Assembly: GCA_964526635.1 (NCBI GenBank)
Contig: CAZGLR010000042.1
Coordinates: 1 to 24,943, forward strand
Direction of reading: 5' to 3'
Length of the DNA: 24,943 bases
DNA from: CAZGLR01 sp964526635
Lineage (GTDB): Bacteria; Zixibacteria; MSB-5A5; GN15; JAAZOE01
The notes under the pieces were generated by a model, which worked only from the letters and a program-made list of their open reading frames with translations, was not told the origin of the DNA and searched no databases. Positions 16,252-23,340 of this stretch are shown here, one piece after another. The translations under genes were made by a program, and so were the position numbers. How positions within the stretch are numbered: the stretch's first letter is position 1; the number at the start of each line of letters is the position of its first letter.

Positions 16252-16806
16252 ATGCGTCATATAAAAATCGCAGCATCGGTGTGTCTGGTACTATGTCTTC
16301 TGGCCGGTACGGCCGGGGCATTCAATGGCGACCGGAAAGGATTTCTTCTTGGTGGCGGAATCGGAATTTCACCGGTCGTAGATTGGGATTATAAAAACGA
16401 ATCACAAAATAATGACTTGGGACCGGCATTCCAATTACATGTTGGGCTCGGACTATGCTCAAGAAATGTCCTTATGGCCACTATTCGCGTAATTCCAACC
16501 GGGAAAGATGCTGCGGACATCGAGACAATCCACGCGCAAAATGCGATCACCTGGAATCATTACTTCAATGCCGAACAAGACGGAATTTATGTTTCATTTG
16601 GAACTGCCGGATTTTTGCTTAGTCGGTTTGAGAATGGAACAGATGAAAAGTCCACGCTTTCCCTCGAACAAGGTATTGAGGTTGGCGCCGGATACGCCTT
16701 TAATACTAATTTCCAGGCTGGTGTGCATCTTAGCTACTGCGATAGCGAATACTACAACGCTCCCATTGTCACGATATCAGTATCGTATATTGCGTTTCAA
16801 TTATGA
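16252..16806 (+). CDS. Small outer-membrane beta-barrel-like protein inside the men operon
   Basis: A 184-residue exported protein of unknown function. Seen: signal peptide (IKIAASVCLVLCLLAGTAGA, about residues 4-23). Then alternating hydrophobic/polar, Gly- and aromatic-rich strands, such as GFLLGGGIGISPVVDWDY, AFQLHVGLGLCS, DGIYVSFGTAGFLLSRF, GIEVGAGYAFNTNFQAGVHLSY and IVTISVSYIAFQL, as in 8-stranded OmpA/OmpW-like barrels. There is no catalytic motif. A GGGAGG ribosome site precedes the ATG, and its stop overlaps the menA start (ATGA), so it is translated as part of the men operon. A link to quinone biology is not established for such proteins; it may be a passenger. Barrel call is inference from pattern only. 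Confidence 0.7.
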   Translation: MRHIKIAASVCLVLCLLAGTAGAFNGDRKGFLLGGGIGISPVVDWDYKNESQNNDLGPAFQLHVGLGLCSRNVLMATIRVIPTGKDAADIETIHAQNAITWNHYFNAEQDGIYVSFGTAGFLLSRFENGTDEKSTLSLEQGIEVGAGYAFNTNFQAGVHLSYCDSEYYNAPIVTISVSYIAFQL

Positions 16807-17705
16807 AATCGATTGATGTCGAAAACCGGCCATCGCCTGTCACTGTCTGGCTTTTGGCCGCACGGCCCAAAACCCTGCCGGCCGGAATCGTCCCCGTACT
16901 CGTCGCCGGGGTAATAGCTTACAGCATGGACAGCTTCCACCTGCTCTCTTTTGTCGCGGCCCTGGCCGGTTCAGTCCTCATCCAGATCGGCACCAACTTC
17001 GCCAACGATCTCTTCGATTTCATCAAAAAAACCGATACCGCCGACCGCATCGGCCCCACCCGCGTGACCCAAGCCGGACTTGTCACGCGCAGGCAAATTA
17101 CCGCAGCGACGATCATCGTTTTCACGCTGGCATTCCTCATCGGCATTTATCTGGTCTACCGTGGTGGCTGGCCGATTGTGATTATCGGCTTGGCATCAAT
17201 TGCCTGCGGGATCCTGTACACCGCGACGCCATTGGCGTTGGGATATATCGGTATCGCTGATCTATTCGTCTTAATCTTCTACGGCCCCGTGGCCCTGGCC
17301 GGGACTGTCTGGGTCCTGGCCCATGAATTCTCCTGGGCCATTGTCCTTGCCGGATTGCCATTCGGTATGATCTCGACCGCCATCCTGACCGTCAACAATC
17401 TCCGCGACATCGATACCGACCGCAGGGCCGGCAAGAAATCGCTGGCCGTACGCTTCGGACGCAATTTTGCGCGCTTCGAATACGGCTTCATGATGTTCGG
17501 GGCGGTGGCGATTGCAGTATGGCTGGCACTGCTGACTGGAAAACTGTATCTTTTAATCACCACGCTCTATATCTTCCCCGCCATCCCGACCATGCAGACC
17601 GTGTTTACTAAAACCGATGGCGCTGTTCTCAATGCCATGCTGGCTCACACCGGACGACTGCTGTTGATCTATGGCCTGCTGTTTTCGATAGGATGGCTGT
17701 TATGA
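16803..17705 (+). CDS. menA: 1,4-dihydroxy-2-naphthoate polyprenyltransferase MenA
   Basis: Inner-membrane UbiA-family prenyltransferase joining a polyprenyl chain to DHNA with loss of CO2, giving demethylmenaquinone. The 300-residue protein has about 8-9 hydrophobic segments. Seen: WLLAARPKTLPAGIVPVLVA at the N-terminus, typical of MenA; the first Asp-rich motif N68-D69-L-F-D72; TRVTQAGLV; and the second motif N-L-R-D202-I-D204-T-D206-RRAGKKSLAVR for Mg-diphosphate binding. It starts within the stop of the barrel-like gene and its own stop overlaps menC, so it is tightly coupled on both sides. In E. coli menA lies apart from the other men genes, so its inclusion here is a difference. Confidence 0.95.
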   Translation: MKSIDVENRPSPVTVWLLAARPKTLPAGIVPVLVAGVIAYSMDSFHLLSFVAALAGSVLIQIGTNFANDLFDFIKKTDTADRIGPTRVTQAGLVTRRQITAATIIVFTLAFLIGIYLVYRGGWPIVIIGLASIACGILYTATPLALGYIGIADLFVLIFYGPVALAGTVWVLAHEFSWAIVLAGLPFGMISTAILTVNNLRDIDTDRRAGKKSLAVRFGRNFARFEYGFMMFGAVAIAVWLALLTGKLYLLITTLYIFPAIPTMQTVFTKTDGAVLNAMLAHTGRLLLIYGLLFSIGWLL

Positions 17706-18778
17706 AGATCAAATCAGTAAAATGGCAAAAAATTACGCGGCAGTTTGCCTCACCACTGAAACTGGCGCATGGCGAACTCACGTATCGGGATTCAATTGTT
17801 ATTGCCCTGACCACCGACAATCGCGTAATCGGCTATGGCGAAGCGGCACCATTGGCGGGCTTTTCGACCGAATCACTCGATGATGTTACGGCCGAGACCG
17901 ACCACTTTGACAGCAGTAGCAGCGGGAGGGAATTACCCGAGTCACCCTTTGAACTGCTATCAGAATTGCCACGAGTGTTTCCGGTAGTTTCGCCATCGCT
18001 GAAGTTTGCTGTCGAAACCGCCGCTCTCGATGCTCTGGCCAAAACAAAAGGGCAGCCGCTTTTTCGTTTATTGAATAAATTCGCCGATCGCGATGTCCCT
18101 GTAAATCTGATTCTGACCGAACCAATGGGAATGTCCCCCGCGGAAGCCAAGCGACTGGTCTTCGATGGCTACCGGAGCATTAAAATTAAAATCCGGGGCA
18201 CTGAGTTGGATCCCGACTGGCTTGAGATAATCAACGAAAATGTGTCACATAAATGTACGATTCGTCTCGATGCCAACCGTCAATGGTCTCCTGATGATGC
18301 CAGAAAGATACTTAGAGCATTCGAGGGCTTAAAAATCGAGTATGTCGAAGAGCCATTGATGCAACCATCGCCGGAGACCCTGCATAGACTGTTTGAAGAT
18401 ACCGGCATACCAATCGCGCTCGATGAAACCCTGGTTGGATTGCGAGATATTGAGCCCTATCTGCGAATGTCTGGAATTGCCGCTTTAATTCTCAAGCCGA
18501 CTATTCTGGGCGGTATTTCATCGGTGCTGCCGCTTATCGAACGCGGGCGGGAATGCGGCAAAAACATAATCTTAACCTCAGCTTTTGAAACAGAAGTCGG
18601 CCATGCCGTCCTGTTGCATCTGGCCGCCGTCTTCGGCGCAGATGTTCCCTGTGGACTTGACACTCTGCGATTCTTCGACAATACCGCGCGCTGGATGACG
18701 AAGGTAAACAAGGGCTGTATCGAGCTGCCATCGGAAAACGGAATAGGATTTGAACCGGTTGATTTCCTGTCCGATTAA
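17702..18778 (+). CDS. menC: o-Succinylbenzoate synthase MenC (enolase superfamily)
   Basis: Dehydrates SHCHC to o-succinylbenzoate. I use the ATG at 17702, overlapping the menA stop, giving 358 residues; a TTG 9 bases upstream is less likely. Seen: a capping domain with YGEAAPLAGFSTES, then the barrel with the catalytic lysine pair K161-x-K163 (SIKIKIRG), metal ligands D190 (RLDANRQW), E216 (VEEPL) and D241 (ALDETL), and second-side catalytic lysine K265 (ILKPT). The order and spacing are those of OSBS enzymes; the same fold includes amino-acid racemases, but the operon settles the role. The C-terminal coding end overlaps the presumed menE start by 29 bases. Confidence 0.93.
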   Translation: MKIKSVKWQKITRQFASPLKLAHGELTYRDSIVIALTTDNRVIGYGEAAPLAGFSTESLDDVTAETDHFDSSSSGRELPESPFELLSELPRVFPVVSPSLKFAVETAALDALAKTKGQPLFRLLNKFADRDVPVNLILTEPMGMSPAEAKRLVFDGYRSIKIKIRGTELDPDWLEIINENVSHKCTIRLDANRQWSPDDARKILRAFEGLKIEYVEEPLMQPSPETLHRLFEDTGIPIALDETLVGLRDIEPYLRMSGIAALILKPTILGGISSVLPLIERGRECGKNIILTSAFETEVGHAVLLHLAAVFGADVPCGLDTLRFFDNTARWMTKVNKGCIELPSENGIGFEPVDFLSD

Positions 18779-20201
18779 AAAGGCCTGTTCGCAAAACGCC
18801 TCAGCATTGGCCATAAAATACCACGGCCATAATGTCAGCTATGGTCAATTCGATCAGATGATTGACACCATCGGTTTATATCTCATTGCTGAAGGTCTCA
18901 AATACGGCGAACGGATCGCGGTGCTTTCGGCCAATTCTGATATATTCGCCGCCTTGCTGTTTACCGGTTTCCGCTATGGCTTTGTTACCGTACCGTTGAA
19001 TACACACAGCACCCCCGCCGAATGGAACCGACAGATGGACATGGCCGCTTGCCGGTTTCTACTCTATGATTCCACTATCACTATCGCCGATTGGTCCGAT
19101 ATCAAAACCATACCGATCGATACATTGAATAACGCCGATCTCTCCACTCGATATGATTTTTTCGAAATCAGGGATGATCACGATGACGCTCTGATTATCT
19201 TTACCTCCGGCAGCTCCGGCCCGCCGCGAGGTATTGTCATCTCCTGGGGGAATATCGATACCAGTGCGGCGGGAATCAACCAGCGGTTTGGATTGAAGAC
19301 CCATGACACCTGGATGGCCGTTTTGCCGTTTTTTCATGTTGGCGGGATTTCGATACCCTGGCGCACCGTCGTCGCCGGCGCCGGCTGCACAGTGTATGAC
19401 CGTTTTGATCCCGTGCGTATAATAAAAGAAATTGCCAGTCAGACGGATCATTCTATTATTCTCTCAGTTGTCCCGACCATGCTGCGGGATCTGCTTGAGG
19501 CGGATCAAGACAATGCTCTCTCCACAACCAAAGCAATCATGGTTGGCGGCGATGCCTTCGCTTCGAATTTGCAGCAACAATGCCGAGAACGCCGGTTACC
19601 GCTTGCAACTACCTATGGCATGACCGAAACAGCATCAGCCGTGACACTGTTGCCTCCCGGCAATGACCGCAGCGAAACCGCCGGCACCGTATTGCCGGGC
19701 AGGGAAGTTAGAATTGTCGATTCCGATGGCTCCGATTGCCTGCCCGGGGAAACAGGGGACATCATGATAAAAGGACCGGTCGTGGCCGGGCGATATCTCG
19801 ATGATTCACGCTTGACTGATTCCAACGGCTGGCTGCCTACTGCCGACCGGGGATTTCTCGATGGAGATGAATTCTTGACTGTCGTGGGACGTCGTGATCG
19901 CGTCATTATTTCGGGTGGAGAAAACATTGATCTGGATGCTGTGGAAGATGCCCTCAGGCGCTGCAACAACGTGCGCCAGGCCGCGGTTGTGGCTGTCGAT
20001 GACGACCGTTGGGGAAAACGTCCACTGGCCTTTGTCGAAACATCTTCCGACGATGTATCAATCGAATCTCTTCGCGAGACATTGCAGGCAGCGCTGCCAA
20101 AGCTATCGATCCCCGACAAAATTATTCTCGTAGAAGCTATTCCGTATACCGGGACCGGTAAGATAGATCGCGCGCGACTTATACAGCGGTATAATCTATA
20201 A
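18750..20201 (+). CDS. menE: o-Succinylbenzoate-CoA ligase MenE
   Basis: ATP-dependent acyl-adenylate/CoA ligase activating o-succinylbenzoate. Up to 483 residues, of the ANL superfamily. Seen: P-loop FTSGSSGPPRG at 151-161, FFHVGGISIPWRT, adenylate motif Y289-GMTET, DRGFLDGDEFLTVVGRRDRVIISGGENI (hinge and C-domain entry), and the C-terminal catalytic lysine K471 in TGTGKIDR. The start is a TTG inside menC at 18750, with AGGAT just before it; a second TTG nine bases downstream is an alternative, and no ATG fits. The resulting N-terminus (LISCPIKKA) matches the usual MenE beginning. It is the last plus-strand gene of the operon and runs tail to tail with a thioesterase gene 2 bases away. Confidence 0.94.
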   Translation: MNRLISCPIKKACSQNASALAIKYHGHNVSYGQFDQMIDTIGLYLIAEGLKYGERIAVLSANSDIFAALLFTGFRYGFVTVPLNTHSTPAEWNRQMDMAACRFLLYDSTITIADWSDIKTIPIDTLNNADLSTRYDFFEIRDDHDDALIIFTSGSSGPPRGIVISWGNIDTSAAGINQRFGLKTHDTWMAVLPFFHVGGISIPWRTVVAGAGCTVYDRFDPVRIIKEIASQTDHSIILSVVPTMLRDLLEADQDNALSTTKAIMVGGDAFASNLQQQCRERRLPLATTYGMTETASAVTLLPPGNDRSETAGTVLPGREVRIVDSDGSDCLPGETGDIMIKGPVVAGRYLDDSRLTDSNGWLPTADRGFLDGDEFLTVVGRRDRVIISGGENIDLDAVEDALRRCNNVRQAAVVAVDDDRWGKRPLAFVETSSDDVSIESLRETLQAALPKLSIPDKIILVEAIPYTGTGKIDRARLIQRYNL

Positions 20202-20203
20202 GC

Positions 20204-20665
20204 CTATTCGTCTTCTTCCTCGACGTCGTCAATATCGTCATCTTCACCGTCGGGAGCGCCCTCTATTTCCTCGAGTTTTTCGCGAAAAGCGGGCGGCAGC
20301 GGGATTTTTTTGCGTGTTCTGGTATCGGCAGTCACATGAACAGTCTGCGCTGTTCCCACCACCCAGCCGTCGAGATCGGTTATCTCATAGTCCAGGGTAA
20401 ACGAACTATTGCCTATGGCATCGACAGTAAGTGAGATTTCAACCGTATCACCGACCTGCACCGGTTGAAGGAAATCGGCTTCGGCATGGACGATCGGTAT
20501 GAAGAAATCCCGGGAGGTGAACCGTTCGCGAAAAGTGCAGCCGATTTTCGACAGGAGTTTTTCGTACACGTCGTGGACTATTTTGAACTGATTCGCGTAG
20601 AAGAGAATCCCGGCGGCATCGGTATCGTGAAGTTTAATTGTATAATACTCTTTTATAACTGCCAT
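20204..20665 (-). CDS. menI: Hotdog-fold thioesterase, probable DHNA-CoA hydrolase (MenI-like)
   Basis: Predicted to release 1,4-dihydroxy-2-naphthoate from its CoA ester, the step between MenB and MenA. The ATG at 20665 is chosen because GGAG lies 9 bases upstream; a longer frame adds 24 residues without family likeness. The protein has 153 residues. Seen: YTIKLHDTDAAGILFYANQF, with the catalytic-type Asp at 16 in DTDAAG, as in the cyanobacterial DHNA-CoA hydrolase and 4-hydroxybenzoyl-CoA thioesterases; then HDVYEKLL and VHAEADFLQPVQVGDTVEI. The last 20 residues are an acidic tail (GEDDDIDDVEEEDE). It is convergent with menE with a 2-base gap, so it has its own promoter. Specificity is inferred from motif and context; another acyl-CoA substrate is possible. 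Confidence 0.8.
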   Translation of the reverse strand: MAVIKEYYTIKLHDTDAAGILFYANQFKIVHDVYEKLLSKIGCTFRERFTSRDFFIPIVHAEADFLQPVQVGDTVEISLTVDAIGNSSFTLDYEITDLDGWVVGTAQTVHVTADTRTRKKIPLPPAFREKLEEIEGAPDGEDDDIDDVEEEDE

Positions 20666-20828
20666 GTGATGCGGCTCCGCTTTAAAAAGGAAATGCCACG
20701 GCAATATATCGAGCTGTCGATACAGAGTCAAACGCAATCGGCGGAAAAGAGATGCTTTTGCATGGTCTTGAAGTTATGGACTTCACGGGTCCAGAGTGAC
20801 ATTTTTACCCCGAATTGCCGACAACCCC

Positions 20829-20857
20829 TTGACAACCCGGCGATTATAGATTATCTA
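20829..20857 (+). promoter_or_regulatory. Strong sigma70-type promoter, apparently leaderless transcript
   Basis: TTGACA at 20829-20834, a 17-base spacer, and TATCTA at 20852-20857. Transcription would start near 20864, two bases or so before the methyltransferase ATG at 20866. No Shine-Dalgarno is visible, so translation may be leaderless. Confidence 0.6.
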
Positions 20858-20865
20858 ACGCGCCT

Positions 20866-21462
20866 ATGGATGAGAAACAAAAATATTTTAACGCTATCGG
20901 CGAAGAATGGGATAAAGACCTGACCGCCGAGGACCTTGAACGGCTGGCTCATATCGTCGACCAGTTTAATTTATCCGAGGGATTCCGGGTATGTGATTTG
21001 GGGTGCGGGACCGGCGTTATGTTCGATATGCTCCGTCGCCGCGTCGGTGAATCGGGCTATATCGTCGGCGTCGATTTTGCCCCGACCGTAGCCCAGAAAG
21101 CCAGACGCAATTTTCCGTTCCATAATATCGGCGTGGCCGAAGCCGATGCCTGCTGTCTGCCGTTTTGCGACGGTGTCTTCGATTTGATCATCTCGTTTGC
21201 GGCCTTTGCCCATTTCTCCCACAAGAGTGAGACCATCCAAGAGGCTTATCGTATGCTGAAGCCGACCGGTCGTTTCGTTATCATTCATCTTGCCGGCCGC
21301 GAAGAACTGGCCCGGGAACATCATATGATGGGCGGACCAATCGACAACGATGAGTTGCCATCCCGTGAAGAACTCGAAGAAATGTTCAAATCCAACAAAT
21401 TCAGGCATCATTCCCTGGCTGAAACCGAATCACTCTATCTGGCGGTCGGCGTAAAAGACTGA
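20866..21462 (+). CDS. Class I SAM-dependent methyltransferase (Methyltransf_11 type)
   Basis: A 198-residue soluble methyltransferase; substrate not recognised. Seen: motif I VCDLGCGTG at 42-50 for SAM binding, acidic residue D70 after the second strand (VGVDFAPT), ADACCLPF at 93-100, FDLIISFAAFAHFSH as motif IV-post region, and LKPTGRFVIIHLAGREEL. It is shorter than UbiE/MenG (about 230-250 residues) and lacks their DVATGTGD-type motif I, so it is not a canonical demethylmenaquinone methyltransferase. Its place just after a men operon missing that enzyme nevertheless makes it a candidate. It forms a pair with the ECF S-component gene 13 bases downstream, which might instead point to a cofactor or vitamin substrate. 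Confidence 0.75.
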   Translation: MDEKQKYFNAIGEEWDKDLTAEDLERLAHIVDQFNLSEGFRVCDLGCGTGVMFDMLRRRVGESGYIVGVDFAPTVAQKARRNFPFHNIGVAEADACCLPFCDGVFDLIISFAAFAHFSHKSETIQEAYRMLKPTGRFVIIHLAGREELAREHHMMGGPIDNDELPSREELEEMFKSNKFRHHSLAETESLYLAVGVKD

Positions 21463-21475
21463 GCCGCACCCTCTA

Positions 21476-21982
21476 ATGATAACTCAAACACGGCAACTGG
21501 TGGGAACTGCGCTGTTTCTGGCCCTTGCAGTCGTACTGCCGATAGCGTTTCACCAGTTCGGCATGGCTGGCCGTCTGTTTTTACCCATGCATATACCCCC
21601 GCTTCTGGCCGGTTTTGTCTTCGGACCGGTCTCCGGCATCCTGGTCGGCGCGCTGGCGCCATCGCTGTCGGCCGTCATGACCGGTATGCCGCCGCTCTAC
21701 GCGGTGCCGCTCATGTCCCTGGAACTACCGCTGTTTGGCCTGGCCGCCGGAGTATGTTATCAGGTCTATAAGCTGAATTTGTATGTATCATTGATTATCG
21801 CCATGATCATGGGCCGCCTTGGTTTCGCACTCGGGCTGATGTTTCTGGGGTGGTTTATTGATCTGCCCTACGGCATCCGTGAGTTCTTTCTCGTGGCGGT
21901 GCCGGCCGGGCTTCCCGGCATGATTATACAACTGATTATTATCCCGCCGCTGGTCCTCGGTATCCGGCGCCTTCAGCGCTAA
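21476..21982 (+). CDS. ECF transporter substrate-binding (S) component
   Basis: A 168-residue integral membrane protein with about five or six hydrophobic segments, matching the energy-coupling-factor S-component family that binds vitamins or metals and works with EcfA/EcfA'/EcfT. Seen: LFLPMHIPPLLAGFVFGP, then GILVGALAPSLSAVMTGMPPLYAVPLMSLELPLFGLAAG, the usual 'HIPxLLxGxxxGPxxGxxVGxxxPxxxxxxTGMPP' layout. A basic C-terminus (RRLQR) follows. No coupling ATPases or T component are in the window, as is common for group II S components. It starts 13 bases after the methyltransferase, without a clear ribosome site, so it is probably cotranslated with it. Substrate unknown. Confidence 0.8.
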   Translation: MITQTRQLVGTALFLALAVVLPIAFHQFGMAGRLFLPMHIPPLLAGFVFGPVSGILVGALAPSLSAVMTGMPPLYAVPLMSLELPLFGLAAGVCYQVYKLNLYVSLIIAMIMGRLGFALGLMFLGWFIDLPYGIREFFLVAVPAGLPGMIIQLIIIPPLVLGIRRLQR

Positions 21983-22023
21983 AAAGAAATTTGTATTAAT
22001 CCCAGTAATCAGCCTACATATAT

Positions 22024-23175
22024 ATGGGGGATACTAAAAAAGGCGATTTCCGGGAGATTGTTATTTCCGAGTATTTTTTCATCGGGCCATGCGCGTTAAA
22101 AGGGGCAGCCGCCGCGGCGATACTTAATTCACGGCACAGCAAATATCCGGTCGGTGCCGATGCCTGGATTCAAGCGAGTGTCGAGGCTGTCCGGAATATC
22201 GCCGCTCATGATCTGGCGCTTGTGACCTCGTTGGGAATGCACTCATGGGAACTGCCCCTGGCTTTGGCAGGGCAGAATAAAATTCCCACACTTGTTGTCG
22301 TTCCCGCGATCACTGCCCTCGACGATAATTTTGTCAAGTCATTGTGCCACCGTTTCTGCCTCGATGAAGATAAGTTTGGACTCATCTGTCTGCCGCATAA
22401 AACCAATCCTGATCAGAAAAAATGGTGGCCGGCTCGGGATCTTTGTATAGCTGAATCCGCCGGAGTTCTTTTTCCTGTCTCTATCAAACCGGAGGGACGG
22501 CTCGAAAAATTGATTAGCAGCCATCCCAATAAAATTGACAATCGCTTTCGGATATCATGGAATTCCGAGCATCGCCATCGTCCGCATTATCCGGTCACCC
22601 GGTTGCCCGCATCATTGCAAAAAATGGAACTGCTCATTCATTTCACCCGAACGGCCGCCGGACCATGGCCGGGAGAGACCGAAGCCGAATTTTATCGCAA
22701 TGTGCTGGCTTCACATGGCTGCTATTGTCATTCAGCATCGGCGACTCTGCAACGTATCCTCACCGAAAAGAAAATCCGGGCCAGTGATCATCACCTGCGC
22801 AATGGCAACATGGCTGTCGCATGGTGTGAATTGAACAGGATCAATTCTGCTCGCATGTTCGCCTATCGTTCCCGCATGGTTAATCCCGGTTTTGAACCCT
22901 ATGGCATCGCAATACCGAAAAAGACTGCGCTGGACCGGGGTATCCGGCCGGTTATTTACGGCACCGATTTCGAGTACAACATGCTTGCCCCTGAACGGCG
23001 ACCATATTTCCAAAACGAGGGCCGCCGGGGCGGATGGCGCGGTGAGAACGAATGGCGCCATTTGGGGGATTTTGATTTGACCACGTTACCGTTGGATGAC
23101 ATAACGATTATTCTGCCAACTGATGATGAAAAGGCAGAGTTCGAGAGTTCTGGCTACCGTCTGATGGCACTATGA
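22024..23175 (+). CDS. Unrecognised two-part protein: SLOG/DprA-like N-terminus plus DarT/AbiGi-reminiscent C-terminus
   Basis: A 383-residue soluble protein that I cannot name. Residues 10-165 have a Rossmann-like pattern with a loop TSLGMHSWE at 68-76, a strand PTLVVVPA, and PARDLCIAESAGVLFPV at 136-152. These are in the same order as the SGxxxGxD loop and RNRxIxxLSxxxxVxEA segment of DprA/SLOG nucleotide-binding domains, but the key glycines are poorly kept. Residues 200-383 begin with LLIHFTR (H206), then GPWPGET, TLQRILTEKKIRASD, PYGIAI, PVIYGTDFEYN (Y312) and ENEWRHLGDF (E343). The H..Y..E order and the 'IL..kkIrAS' stretch recall DarT-type ADP-ribosyltransferases and AbiGi-type phage-abortive proteins. 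Both comparisons are from memory of weak patterns. Codon use looks like the neighbours. Possible defence or nucleotide-signalling role; speculative. Confidence 0.55.
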   Translation: MGDTKKGDFREIVISEYFFIGPCALKGAAAAAILNSRHSKYPVGADAWIQASVEAVRNIAAHDLALVTSLGMHSWELPLALAGQNKIPTLVVVPAITALDDNFVKSLCHRFCLDEDKFGLICLPHKTNPDQKKWWPARDLCIAESAGVLFPVSIKPEGRLEKLISSHPNKIDNRFRISWNSEHRHRPHYPVTRLPASLQKMELLIHFTRTAAGPWPGETEAEFYRNVLASHGCYCHSASATLQRILTEKKIRASDHHLRNGNMAVAWCELNRINSARMFAYRSRMVNPGFEPYGIAIPKKTALDRGIRPVIYGTDFEYNMLAPERRPYFQNEGRRGGWRGENEWRHLGDFDLTTLPLDDITIILPTDDEKAEFESSGYRLMAL

Positions 23176-23192
23176 TGACTCAGATGGTTGTT

Positions 23193-23256
23193 GTGGCCGG
23201 TAACTATCTACAACGCTAACACGTTGGTATCAAACGCGCATAAAGATGCCGGCCAC
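23193..23256. other. Nested inverted repeats upstream of the BAX-inhibitor-like gene
   Basis: Outer arms GTGGCCGG (23193-23200) and CCGGCCAC (23249-23256) enclose an inner hairpin, CAACG (23211-23215) with CGTTG (23222-23226) around a six-base loop. A T6 run lies at 23275-23280. The distance from the outer stem makes a simple terminator doubtful; it may be a leader structure or chance. Confidence 0.3.
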
Positions 23257-23340
23257 GGATCGATCAACATGCGGTTTTTTGCTGCCATATTCATCATCAT
23301 CCGCTAAGTTGATCGTATCTTCTATGGGGAGGTTTTTCAT

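Noticed and set aside
20666..20737. 24-residue N-terminal extension of the thioesterase
   Set aside because: The residues precede the conserved hotdog start; the ATG at 20665 has GGAG at proper distance and gives a normal family length.
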